Shown here: piece by piece, positions 18,631 to 27,168 of the stretch | Position numbering within the stretch: the first letter of the stretch is position 1 | How the letters are laid out: every line of letters begins with the position of its first letter | Origin: Culturomica massiliensis | Lineage (GTDB): Bacteria > Bacteroidota > Bacteroidia > Bacteroidales > Marinifilaceae | DNA: 64,000 nt | Direction: 5' to 3' | Assembly: GCF_900091655.1 (NCBI RefSeq) | Contig: NZ_LT594621.1 | Coordinates: forward strand, 1,922,001-1,986,000 | Program-made: the position numbers and the translations under genes | Notes under the pieces: model-generated | The model's input: only the letters and a program-made list of their open reading frames with translations | Database searches by the model: none | Told to the model about the DNA's origin: nothing

Positions 18631-19896
18631 ATGAAAACATTTCTTGGATTGCTCCTATTATTTCTGAGCATACATCTCCCCGGCCAAGCCCGAAACAATG
18701 ATCTCCGGATTCTTATAGGCGGAAATGCTTACGTCACTGCATACCAGGACGGAGCAAAAATCACCGACAACGGTATTTTAAACTGGACTGACCCAAGCTC
18801 CGTTATCAGTATATTTTTTTACGCCGGTGAAGCCGGCTCTTTCGATCTATCTGTATTCGGAAAAGGGCATTCCCGTATAAAAGTCAGTTGTAACGGTCAA
18901 AACCGACCGATAACGTTAAATTCGGATTATTATACAGCCATACCGGCAGGAACATTTCAAATCAGTTCACCGGGCTATGTGCGCATCGATCTGCAAGGCC
19001 TTAGCAAAGAAGAAGCCAGTTTCGGTATTATCAGGGAACTCATTGTTTCAGAATTGAAAGGAGAAACCCATTACGTAAATAACTTCTCCTCATATTGGGG
19101 AAGACGCGGTCCGTCCGTTCATTTAAGCTATACCATGCCGACGGAAACTACGGAATGGTTTTACAATGAAATTACAGTACCCAAAGAAGGTGAAATTCTA
19201 CACAGTTATTACATGGCCAACGGCTTCGGGGAAGGATACTTCGGTATACAATACAATTCACCGACAGAAAGAAGAGTATTATTTTCAGTATGGAGCCCCT
19301 TCAATACCCAAGACCCGAACGAAATACCGGAAGAGGATAAAATCAAAGTATTACGCCGCGGCGAAGACGTTCATATCGGAGAATTCGGGAATGAAGGTTC
19401 GGGAGGACAAAGCTATCTGATTTACAACTGGAAAGCGGGTACCACCTACAAATTTTTAACCCACATCAAACCCGACGGGAAAGGAAATACGATTTATACC
19501 GCTTATTTCTATGCTACGGACGAAAACCGCTGGAGACTTATCGCTAGTTTTTTACGTCCAAAAACAGACACCTGGTATACCCGGGCCCATTCGTTTTTGG
19601 AAAATTTTAATCCGGAACAAGGCTACCTTGCACGCAGCGTTCAGTTCTCCAACCAATGGGCTTTAGGACAAGACGGTATCTGGCGGGAAATGACCGAGGC
19701 CGGTTTTACGTATGATGCAACTGCCAACGCGGGTGTACGTTTGGATTACCAGGGCGGTCTTCTCCCGGATAAACAGGCGTTCTACTTAAAAAACGGAGGA
19801 TTTTTTAATGAGCATACAGCTTATGGGACCAAATTTGAACGGGAAGGCCGGAAAAAAGCTCCGAAAATCAATTTCAAAATGCTGGAAACACTCTGA
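18631..19896 (+). CDS. DUF5077/DUF3472 domain secreted protein
   Basis: 421 aa. Signal peptide (MKTFLGLLLLFLSIHLPGQA). An N-terminal beta-sandwich of about 130 residues resembles DUF5077. It is followed by a DUF3472 domain (about 150-400) with ETTEWFYNEITVPKEGEI, YYMANGFGEGYFGIQYNS, RVLFSVWSPF and GEGSGGQSY-type glycine-rich segments. These domains are associated with carbohydrate-related secreted proteins in Bacteroidetes, but no activity is established. It appears to be a single-gene unit. Its stop lies 3 bp from the stop of convergent mnmA. Confidence 0.85.
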   Translation: MKTFLGLLLLFLSIHLPGQARNNDLRILIGGNAYVTAYQDGAKITDNGILNWTDPSSVISIFFYAGEAGSFDLSVFGKGHSRIKVSCNGQNRPITLNSDYYTAIPAGTFQISSPGYVRIDLQGLSKEEASFGIIRELIVSELKGETHYVNNFSSYWGRRGPSVHLSYTMPTETTEWFYNEITVPKEGEILHSYYMANGFGEGYFGIQYNSPTERRVLFSVWSPFNTQDPNEIPEEDKIKVLRRGEDVHIGEFGNEGSGGQSYLIYNWKAGTTYKFLTHIKPDGKGNTIYTAYFYATDENRWRLIASFLRPKTDTWYTRAHSFLENFNPEQGYLARSVQFSNQWALGQDGIWREMTEAGFTYDATANAGVRLDYQGGLLPDKQAFYLKNGGFFNEHTAYGTKFEREGRKKAPKINFKMLETL

Positions 19897-19899
19897 TCC

Positions 19900-20949
19900 T
19901 TATATCCGGCCTGAAGACAGGATCCCTCCTCCAAGCAACCGATTGCCGCAATAAAGGGCAACCGGTTGTCCCGGAGCCAGGGCCCAGGCCGGATTTTCCA
20001 AATAAATCTGCAAGCGGCTTTCACCGATTTCCCGGACATTTGCATTTCCGGCCGGATTCAATCCCAAACCCCGTACTTTCACTTCAATATTTTCCAACTC
20101 TAAATCTGTCCGATCGATCAGGTTCACCTGTTCGATTTCCAATACATGTTGAAACAAACCGTTTTTACGATCCGCAACAATCAGATTTTGCCCGGTACAT
20201 ATTTCTTTTACATACAACGGCTCATTCCCGATAACCGGCATACCCCGCTTTTGTCCGACCGTATAATTCAATAAACCGGTATGCTGTCCGATTACATGTC
20301 CGTCGGTATCCCGGATATCTCCGGGTACAGGTTTACATATCCGTCCGGAATAATGAAAAATAAAATCTCTGTAATCCCTACCCTCCAGAAAGCATATTCC
20401 CATACTTTCCTTTTGATACGCCAAATCTGCATATCCGTAATCCTGAGCCATTTTTTTTACCTGGACTTTGGTAAAATCACCCAAAGGAGTAAGCGCACGC
20501 ATCAATAACTTCTCTTTCACTCCCCATAAAAAATAGGATTGGTCCTTTACCGCATCCTCTCCCTTACAGACATACCAATGTCCCGCCAAAGGCAAAATCT
20601 TCACATAATGCCCGGTAGCCACTTTCTCCACACGCATTTCATCGGCAACCTGTAACAACAAGCTCCATTTCACGGTATTATTACACAAAGCACAAGGATT
20701 GGGCGTCCGGCCCTCCGAATATTCCTGCACAAACACATCCACAACCTGACGACGGAACAATTCCTGCCCGTCATACCTTAACAATTCAATCCCTAAATCC
20801 CGGCACAAAGAGTCAAGTTGCGGCTTTCCCTTGTCATCCCACAATTGCAGATGTACCCCGATCACCTCATAGCCTTGTTGCTTCAATAGCAGAGCCGTCA
20901 CAAAACTATCGACTCCACCGCTCAAACCGACCACCACCGATTGTCTCAT
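19900..20949 (-). CDS. mnmA: tRNA 2-thiouridine(34) synthase
   Basis: 349 aa from the ATG at 20949, which begins at the PP-loop (MRQSVVVGLSGGVDSFVTAL). An in-frame upstream start would add a Cys-rich non-homologous stretch lying inside the preceding gene. MnmA adenylates U34 of Glu, Gln and Lys tRNAs and installs sulfur. Visible: SGGVDS ATP site, first active Cys in RTPNPCALCNNTVKW, HYVKI, DQSYFLWGV, and the second Cys in ESMGICFLEG. The C-terminal beta-barrel ends CGNRLLGGGIL. Length is normal. It lies 5 bp after the SpmAB-like gene, apparently an operon. Confidence 0.95.
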   Translation of the reverse strand: MRQSVVVGLSGGVDSFVTALLLKQQGYEVIGVHLQLWDDKGKPQLDSLCRDLGIELLRYDGQELFRRQVVDVFVQEYSEGRTPNPCALCNNTVKWSLLLQVADEMRVEKVATGHYVKILPLAGHWYVCKGEDAVKDQSYFLWGVKEKLLMRALTPLGDFTKVQVKKMAQDYGYADLAYQKESMGICFLEGRDYRDFIFHYSGRICKPVPGDIRDTDGHVIGQHTGLLNYTVGQKRGMPVIGNEPLYVKEICTGQNLIVADRKNGLFQHVLEIEQVNLIDRTDLELENIEVKVRGLGLNPAGNANVREIGESRLQIYLENPAWALAPGQPVALYCGNRLLGGGILSSGRI

Positions 20950-20954
20950 AACAC

Positions 20955-22187
20955 TCAGGCAAAAAAGAGATAAGCAATAACAATAGCGGCAATGATACCG
21001 GCAAAATCGGCAATCAATCCGCAAGGAACTGCATAACGTGTATTTTTAATGCCGACAGCACCGAAATAAACGGCGATAATATAAAAAGTAGTATCGGTAG
21101 CCCCTTGAAAAGTCGCAGCCAAACGTCCGGCAAAAGAATCAGCCCCATATGTATTCATCGTATCGATCATCAATCCCCGGGCCCCGCTGCCACTCAATGG
21201 TTTCATCAAAGCCGTCGGCAATGCTGCCACAAAATCTGAATTAAATCCCATCCCTTCCACCATACGTTCGATACCACTCATCAGGACATCCATCGCCCCG
21301 GAAGCCCGGAATACACCTATAGCCACCAATATAGCAATCAGATAAGGAATAATTTTCACAGCCACGGAAAAACCTTCCTTAGCTCCGTCGATAAAAGCTT
21401 CATATACGTTTATCCGCCGGATAAACGCCATGACAATGAAAGAAATAATAATCGAAAAGAGCACAACATTACTGACGACACCGGATACTGTGGCAATCAT
21501 TTCTTTATCCAGAGTCGAAAAATACCAGATTACCCCGGCGATCAGCAATGTTCCGCCACCCAGATAAGCCAGTATCACCTTATTCAATAAATTGATACGC
21601 TGCCAAATTGCAACGGCAATCAAACCGACCAGGGTCGAAAAGTAAGTTGCTAATAAAATGGGAATAAAAATATCTGCCGGATTAACTGCTCCCAATTGAG
21701 CCCGGTAAACCATTATCGACACCGGCACAATCGTCAAACCCGATGTATTCAGCACCAGAAACATGATTTGAGCATTCGTCGCTGTATCTTTACGTACATT
21801 CGTCTCCTGCATCTGCTGCATAGCCTTCAATCCCATCGGAGTCGCCGCATTATCCAATCCCAGCATATTAGCCGCAATATTCATCATGATCGATCCGTAA
21901 GCAGGACTGTCGGCAGGTAATTCCGGAAAAAGACGACGAAAAAACGGATGGATCAAACGCGACATAACTCCTACAGCTCCCCCCTTCTCTCCGACCTTCA
22001 TAATTCCCATCCATAACGTCAGGACGCCCGTCAATCCTAAGGAAATCTCGAATCCGGTCTTCGACATATCGAATGTCGATTTCATCATTTGCCCGAATAC
22101 TTCCGTATCCCCGTCGAAAACCAACTTAAATAAGGCAACGATAAAAGCCGCGACAAAAAAGAATATCCAAATGTAATTCAGAACCAT
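20955..22187 (-). CDS. Nucleoside recognition / SpmA-SpmB-like membrane protein
   Basis: 410 aa with about ten transmembrane segments. Two nucleoside-recognition (Gate) domains are in tandem: the N-terminal half resembles SpmA (FEISLGLTGVLTLWMGIMKV, ANMLGLDNAATPMGLKAM) and the C-terminal half SpmB (YLIAILVAIGVFRASGAMD, LSGSGARGLMIDTM, GATDTTFYIIAVYFGAVG). In Bacillus these are separate spore-maturation proteins. Bacteroidetes carry the fused form. The transported or sensed substrate is not established. It is followed 5 bp later by mnmA. Confidence 0.9.
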   Translation of the reverse strand: MVLNYIWIFFFVAAFIVALFKLVFDGDTEVFGQMMKSTFDMSKTGFEISLGLTGVLTLWMGIMKVGEKGGAVGVMSRLIHPFFRRLFPELPADSPAYGSIMMNIAANMLGLDNAATPMGLKAMQQMQETNVRKDTATNAQIMFLVLNTSGLTIVPVSIMVYRAQLGAVNPADIFIPILLATYFSTLVGLIAVAIWQRINLLNKVILAYLGGGTLLIAGVIWYFSTLDKEMIATVSGVVSNVVLFSIIISFIVMAFIRRINVYEAFIDGAKEGFSVAVKIIPYLIAILVAIGVFRASGAMDVLMSGIERMVEGMGFNSDFVAALPTALMKPLSGSGARGLMIDTMNTYGADSFAGRLAATFQGATDTTFYIIAVYFGAVGIKNTRYAVPCGLIADFAGIIAAIVIAYLFFA

Positions 22188-22205
22188 CCCGAAAGTTTAA
22201 ATTTA

Positions 22206-22244
22206 TGATTTACGACCTGAGAAAATCCGCCAAATCGTAAATCA
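22206..22244. repeat. Inverted repeat of the dispersed ATCGTAAATC motif
   Basis: TGATTTACGA (22206-22215) and TCGTAAATCA (22235-22244) form a perfect 10-bp inverted repeat in the gap between folD and the SpmAB-like gene. The same ATCGTAAATC word occurs in the 157-bp tandem repeats at 55790-56313 and near 15085. Confidence 0.6.
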
Positions 22245-22253
22245 AAAATAATA

Positions 22254-23129
22254 TCACACCAAACCTTTACAGGCTTTCAATGTATTCTGCAACAACGATA
22301 CAATTGTCATCGGTCCGACACCACCGGGAACCGGTGTAATATAAGAACATTTCGGCGCTACATTCTCAAAATCCACATCCCCGGCCAACCGGAAACCGGA
22401 CTTCGTTTTATCCGAAGCTATCCGATGAATCCCCACATCCACAACAACAGCACCTTCCTTTACCATATCGGCCGTAACAAAATGAGGCTTACCCAAGGCT
22501 ACGATCAGAATATCCGCCTGTAATGTATATTCTTTAATATCAGGCGTCCGGCTATGACAAATCGTCACCGTACAATCGGCATATTCCGCTTTACGGGACA
22601 TCAGAACAGACATCGGCGTACCGACGATATTGCTACGCCCGATAACGACGCAGTGCTTTCCCTGAGTCGGGATATGATAACGCTTCAGCAATTCTACAAT
22701 TCCCGCCGGCGTTGCCGGTAAATAAGTCGGCAAACCAGTAACCATTTTTCCGACATTGCAAGGATGAAAACCGTCTACATCCTTATCCGGATCGATAGCC
22801 AGCAATATCTTTTGTTCCGATATATGTTTCGGAAGAGGAAGCTGTACAATATAGCCGTCCACATCCGTATCTGCATTCAGTTTTTCAACGACTTCCAGCA
22901 ATTGCTCTTCTGTCATATCCGCAGAATAACGTAGTTCTGTACTTTTAAATCCGACTTCCCGGCAAGCCTTTACCTTGCTGGCGACATACGTTTCACTGGC
23001 CGCATCATTACCGACCAATACCGCAACCAAATGAGGCACTTTTTTCCCCTCTGCCTTCAACCGGACAACTTCATCAGCCAGCTCTTGCTTGATCTGTGCC
23101 GAAATCTTTTTTCCATCTATTAACTCCAT
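22254..23129 (-). CDS. folD: Methylenetetrahydrofolate dehydrogenase / cyclohydrolase
   Basis: 291 aa, normal length. The bifunctional enzyme interconverts 5,10-methylene-, methenyl- and 10-formyl-tetrahydrofolate with NADP in the cytoplasm. Signatures: SETYVASKVKACREVGF with the catalytic Lys, VDGYIVQLPLPKHI, DKDVDGFHPCNVG, the NADP motif VVIGRSNIVGTPMSVLM, and the C-terminal TPVPGGVGPMTIVSLL. It starts 34 bp after ffh and is probably cotranscribed with it. Confidence 0.97.
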   Translation of the reverse strand: MELIDGKKISAQIKQELADEVVRLKAEGKKVPHLVAVLVGNDAASETYVASKVKACREVGFKSTELRYSADMTEEQLLEVVEKLNADTDVDGYIVQLPLPKHISEQKILLAIDPDKDVDGFHPCNVGKMVTGLPTYLPATPAGIVELLKRYHIPTQGKHCVVIGRSNIVGTPMSVLMSRKAEYADCTVTICHSRTPDIKEYTLQADILIVALGKPHFVTADMVKEGAVVVDVGIHRIASDKTKSGFRLAGDVDFENVAPKCSYITPVPGGVGPMTIVSLLQNTLKACKGLV

Positions 23130-23163
23130 GACGACTATTTTGTATCCAAAATTGAATTTCAGT

Positions 23164-24486
23164 TTATTTTCTCATCCCGGGCATACGCTTCATCATATTA
23201 CCGCCTGAAAGCATTTTCATCATTTTCTTGGATTCTTCGAATTGCTTCAACAGGCGATTTACATCCTGTACCGTCGTGCCGCTGCCTTCCGCAATACGTT
23301 TTCTCCGGGAGCCATTGATAACTTCCGGATTTTCTCGCTCGCCGGGAGTCATTGAATGGATAATCGCCTCCACACTTTTAAACGCATCGTCATCGATATC
23401 TATATTTTTCAAGGCCTTTCCGACACCCGGAATCATAGATGCCAATTCCTTGATATTACCCATCTTCTTAATCTGTTGGATCTGTCCCAAAAAGTCATTG
23501 AAATTGAACTGATTCTTAGATAGCTTTTTCTGCAACTTCTTGGCTTCCTCTGCATCGAACTGTTCCTGTGCCCGTTCTACCAAAGACACGATATCTCCCA
23601 TCCCCAGAATCCGGTCGGCCATACGTTCCGGATGGAAAGCATCTACCGCCTCCATTTTCTCTCCGGTCCCGACAAATTTAATCGGTTTATTAACCACCGT
23701 ACGAATAGATAAGGCAGCACCACCCCGGGTATCACCATCCAGTTTCGTCAGGATTACACCGTCAAAATTCAATCTTTCATTGAATTCCTTCGCCGTATTC
23801 ACCGCATCCTGTCCCGTCATCGCATCCACAACGAATAACGTCTCATTCGGATCGATTGCTTTTTTAATCGCCGCAATCTCCGCCATCATCTGCTCATCTA
23901 TCGCCAAACGACCGGCCGTATCGACGATAACCACATCATTTCCGAACGAACGGGCCTGCTTGATCGCATCCAAAGCAATCTTTACAGGGTCTTTTGTCGT
24001 CTCATCCGTATATACCGGAACCTCTATCTGCTCACCCAACACGCGCAACTGCTCGATAGCAGCCGGACGATAAACGTCACAAGCAACCAACAAAGGTTTT
24101 TTACCCCGTTTGTTTTTCAGCATATTGGCCAGTTTACCGGAAAAGGTCGTTTTACCGGACCCCTGAAGACCCGACATCAAAATAATAGCCGGATTGCCTT
24201 TCAGATCTATATCCACATTGTGTCCACCCATCAATTCGGCCAACTCGTCGTGTACGATCTTTACCATCATCTGGCCCGGTTTTACAGCCGTGAGTACATT
24301 CATACCCATTGCTTTCTCTTTCACCCGGTTGGTAAAATCTTTCGCAATTTTATAGTTAACGTCAGCATCCAACAAAGAGCGCCTTACCTCCTTCAAAGTC
24401 TCTGCGACATTTATTTCTGTTATCTTTCCCTGGCCTTTTAATATCTTAAACGAACGTTCCAGTTTCTCCGATAGATTCTCAAACAT
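23164..24486 (-). CDS. ffh: Signal recognition particle GTPase Ffh
   Basis: 440 aa. N domain (MFENLSEKLERSFKILKGQG), G domain with P-loop SGLQGSGKTTFSGKLA, ACDVYRPAAIEQL, VIVDTAGRL, LTKLDGDTRGG, and a Met-rich M domain (SMIPGVGKALKNID, GSRRKRIAEGSGTTVQDVNR, ending MMKMLSGGNMMKRMPGM). It binds signal sequences on nascent membrane proteins and the 4.5S RNA, and with FtsY targets ribosomes to SecYEG. Operon with folD downstream. Confidence 0.97.
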   Translation of the reverse strand: MFENLSEKLERSFKILKGQGKITEINVAETLKEVRRSLLDADVNYKIAKDFTNRVKEKAMGMNVLTAVKPGQMMVKIVHDELAELMGGHNVDIDLKGNPAIILMSGLQGSGKTTFSGKLANMLKNKRGKKPLLVACDVYRPAAIEQLRVLGEQIEVPVYTDETTKDPVKIALDAIKQARSFGNDVVIVDTAGRLAIDEQMMAEIAAIKKAIDPNETLFVVDAMTGQDAVNTAKEFNERLNFDGVILTKLDGDTRGGAALSIRTVVNKPIKFVGTGEKMEAVDAFHPERMADRILGMGDIVSLVERAQEQFDAEEAKKLQKKLSKNQFNFNDFLGQIQQIKKMGNIKELASMIPGVGKALKNIDIDDDAFKSVEAIIHSMTPGERENPEVINGSRRKRIAEGSGTTVQDVNRLLKQFEESKKMMKMLSGGNMMKRMPGMRK

Positions 24487-24540
24487 AATTCTATATATTT
24501 TTATTTATTTAATTCTCGATTTACCATCTCACCGGGCAAT

Positions 24541-25203
24541 TCACGCCTTTTTTCCCATATTCTTTAATACCACGAATGTTTTGTCTATCAATGCATTATC
24601 CACAACAACAGTAAACTCATTGGTCGAAGAAATCACTTCCGTAAGATTAATACCTTCCCAGGACAGCTCCTTCATAATACTATAATAAAAACCGGGCTGC
24701 ATACTATTCCCTTTCGGTAACTTCAACGTGACAGAAGACAACGCATTCTGTTTAAACAAACAAACCTCATCTTTAAAATAATTGAGTATCAGCTCCTCCA
24801 TCGTATCGCTCACAACAAGATTCGTCTCAAAAACCCCCTGTACCATCGTATAGAAAACCTCCTCATTCCTCACTAATTTTTTCAATACCTCAATATGACA
24901 CTCCAACAAGGTAGATGAATTTTTGAAAGTATAATCACATAAATTACTCCGTAAAATAATATCCCCCATATTATTCAACAACTTATTCAACTGCACTTGT
25001 TCCCGGATCTGTAAATAAGGTGCCAACCGATTTAACGACATTACAATTGCTCCGGTATTCACTTCTTTCTGCAACATTTTTTCCACTTCAGGCTGTAATT
25101 GCCGGGCCAATGCAGAAACATTAATAATGCCGGCAGCTAAAGACTCTGACAGATAAGGACGATGTTTTACAATTTCTTCAACCGCATGTGAAATACTTAT
25201 CAT
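24541..25203 (-). CDS. ACT-like domain protein, conserved hypothetical
   Basis: 220 aa, cytoplasmic, no signal or membrane segment. The N-terminal 65 residues look like a small helical domain (EIVKHRPYLSESLAAGIINV, ARQLQPEVEKMLQKEVN). The C-terminal part is ACT-like: the last 60 residues, FYYSIMKELSWEGINLTEVI then FTVVVDNALIDKTFVVL, follow the ACT fold pattern seen at the C-terminus of aspartate kinases. There is no kinase domain. ACT domains bind amino acids, so a regulatory role is possible but unproven. Confidence 0.7.
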   Translation of the reverse strand: MISISHAVEEIVKHRPYLSESLAAGIINVSALARQLQPEVEKMLQKEVNTGAIVMSLNRLAPYLQIREQVQLNKLLNNMGDIILRSNLCDYTFKNSSTLLECHIEVLKKLVRNEEVFYTMVQGVFETNLVVSDTMEELILNYFKDEVCLFKQNALSSVTLKLPKGNSMQPGFYYSIMKELSWEGINLTEVISSTNEFTVVVDNALIDKTFVVLKNMGKKA

Positions 25204-25312
25204 GATCTATTCTGTTTAATTTTCAACAAAAATACAAAATTCCTTTATATGATACGTGCTTTATACCAAAAATTATACAGTTTTTCATTTCCGGCAAACA
25301 GCCTGCATGGTG

Positions 25313-25813
25313 TCAGTAAAGTTTTATCCATTCGTAGCCATTCCCCGTAGCATCCATATAACGGATAAAATCCGCCGTTCTGATTGCTAAAGAAGCCCGG
25401 TTATCATTCGGATGGAAAGATAACTTCCCGGCCTGTTTCAAATTTTCGTCCAGAAATACATAGACATGATGCTCACTATCGTTGACCAAACCGAAAGGAC
25501 TCACCGAACCGGGTTTCAACCCCAGATATTTCTCCATTCTCTTTTCAGAAGCAAAAGATAATTTTCCTTGCTTCAACAGATGTTCCAGATCGTGTATAGC
25601 CAGCGCCCGGTCACAATGAAAAATAACCAGGTAATGCCTGTTTCCTTTGTGATTCCGAAAAAATAAATTCTTACAATGTGTACTATCCAGATTTTTCCAG
25701 TATTGACGTGCAATTTCTATCGTCGGCGCTTCCGGATGCTCCAGATAATCAAATCCGATACCTAAATCTTTCAGCGTATCGTATACCTTTTGTTGCCCTA
25801 TCATCATTCCCAA
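25313..25813 (-). CDS. Prolyl-tRNA editing (YbaK/ProX-type) deacylase
   Basis: 166 aa. A free-standing homologue of the INS editing domain of prolyl-tRNA synthetase (PrdX/ProXp-ala type), which hydrolyses mischarged Ala-tRNA(Pro). Visible: FDYLEHPEAPTIEIA, CKNLFFRNHKGNRHYLVIFH, KLSFASEKRMEKYLGLKPGS, and VSPFGLVNDSEHHVYVFLD, the conserved GxxSPFGL-like block. The lysine of the KNLFFRN segment is the expected active-site Lys. Three Met codons lie within the first four positions, so the exact start is uncertain by up to three residues. Confidence 0.9.
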   Translation of the reverse strand: MGMMIGQQKVYDTLKDLGIGFDYLEHPEAPTIEIARQYWKNLDSTHCKNLFFRNHKGNRHYLVIFHCDRALAIHDLEHLLKQGKLSFASEKRMEKYLGLKPGSVSPFGLVNDSEHHVYVFLDENLKQAGKLSFHPNDNRASLAIRTADFIRYMDATGNGYEWIKLY

Positions 25814-25861
25814 TAATTTGAAATGTACAATTTTATCATTTTCAATCTTAACTTACCCCGC

Positions 25862-25896
25862 AAATTACACACTGGGACGGACTCATTGTGTAATTT
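25862..25896 (-). repeat. Dispersed palindromic repeat, single copy
   Basis: ATTACACA and TGTGTAAT flank a 15-nt centre, CTGGGACGGACTCAT. On the minus strand this is the same sequence as the ATTACACAATGAGTCCGTCC core that occurs four times at 55814-56313. It lies between two minus-strand genes and can fold as a hairpin of eight outer plus four inner pairs. It may be a REP-like element or a terminator. Confidence 0.7.
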
Positions 25897-25911
25897 TTCC
25901 TTCTAAAATCC

Positions 25912-26844
25912 TCAGTAGCTCTGTGGTTCTGAAAATTTACCCTGCCACACATCTTTCTCTTCCAGCTTTCTATCCAACTTAGCTACAAATTCAAAATTTT
26001 TGATGCCCCATTTAGGCGCCAGCAAATACGCATCGGGAGCCTGATTGACAAAACGTTCCAAATAAACATCCGGGCGGATATGTCCGATAACATCGGCTAC
26101 AAAATCAAGATACTCCTCCAATGAATACAACCGGAATTGAGACGGATTCAGTAAATATTCCTCGGCCATGCGTGTACCCCGGATAATCTGTAACTGATGC
26201 AGCTTCAAAACATCTACAGGCAGATTACATAACCGGACAGCTCCGTTCAGCATCGAATCCCGGGATTCCCCCGGTAACCCGAAAATCATGTGAGCACCGA
26301 TGCGGATTCCCCGCCCGGCAGTCCTGCGAATAGCAGTTTCAGCATCCGCAAAAGTATGTCCCCGGTTTATCGTACGCAATACATCATCATTAGCCGATTC
26401 TACACCATATTCGATACATATATAATTTTCCCGGGCCAACTGCCCGAGATAATCCAGCACTTCATCCGTTACCGTATCCGGCCGGGTACCGATCACCAAA
26501 CCGATCACCTTCGGATGTGCCAGGGCTTCTTCATACCTCTGTTTCAACACTGCCAACGGCGCATAGGTATTGGAATAAGCCTGAAAATAAGCCAGGTATT
26601 TCTGACCTTGATATTTATGATCAAAAAAACGAATCCCTTCTTCAATCTGACAGGTTATCCCCTTCACAGCCCTGCAATAATCCGGATTAAAACTCTCATT
26701 ATTACAAAAGGTACATCCGCCTTTCCCTTTGCTCCCATCCCGGTTCGGACAGGTAAATCCCCCATCTATCGACAACTTCTGAACCCTTTCCTGAAACAAG
26801 GTTTTAAAAAAGGACGGGTAATCACGATATCTTTTTTCCGTCAT
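25912..26844 (-). CDS. TIGR01212 family radical SAM protein (YhcC-like)
   Basis: 310 aa from the ATG at 26844 (MTEKRYRDYPSFFKTLF), the usual family start. An in-frame upstream extension is basic and unconserved. The radical-SAM Cys cluster has the family-specific spacing GGFTCPNRDGSKGKGGCTFC. Further blocks are YFQAYSNTYAPL, IGTRPDTVTDEVLDYL, YICIEYGVESANDD, and GAHMIFGLPGESRD. It is related to the Elp3/oxygen-independent coproporphyrinogen oxidase branch. The substrate is not well established. It appears to be a stand-alone gene. Confidence 0.9.
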   Translation of the reverse strand: MTEKRYRDYPSFFKTLFQERVQKLSIDGGFTCPNRDGSKGKGGCTFCNNESFNPDYCRAVKGITCQIEEGIRFFDHKYQGQKYLAYFQAYSNTYAPLAVLKQRYEEALAHPKVIGLVIGTRPDTVTDEVLDYLGQLARENYICIEYGVESANDDVLRTINRGHTFADAETAIRRTAGRGIRIGAHMIFGLPGESRDSMLNGAVRLCNLPVDVLKLHQLQIIRGTRMAEEYLLNPSQFRLYSLEEYLDFVADVIGHIRPDVYLERFVNQAPDAYLLAPKWGIKNFEFVAKLDRKLEEKDVWQGKFSEPQSY

Positions 26845-26916
26845 GCTTATTTCTAAATTTTTACGCAAAAATAGCTTTTTCCGATGAAATCCGTTTTCTA
26901 TTTTCCTTTTCTCCAC

Positions 26917-27168
26917 AAATAAAGTTATTTCATTCTGTTACATCATTTTACAACATTCTTTTATTTACAACGTTTTCATAACAATATTTCTGAAAAACAA
27001 GATACATTATTTCCATTTCTCAATAGAATAATTTATATTTGCGCACCTGAAAAAATGCGAAGGTCTCACAACCGATTGCATTGCGAATCAGAACTTTAAT
27101 AAAGAAAAAATTCTATAATCATAAATCACATTCCGATCAAAAGGAATTTTAAAAAATCGAAAACAATT
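26917..27168 (+). promoter_or_regulatory. ppdK promoter region
   Basis: TATATTTG at 27034-27041 matches the Bacteroidetes -7 element perfectly. A -33 TTTG is not clear at the expected distance. The 5' leader would be about 120 nt long. No gene is seen in this intergenic stretch. Confidence 0.5.
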
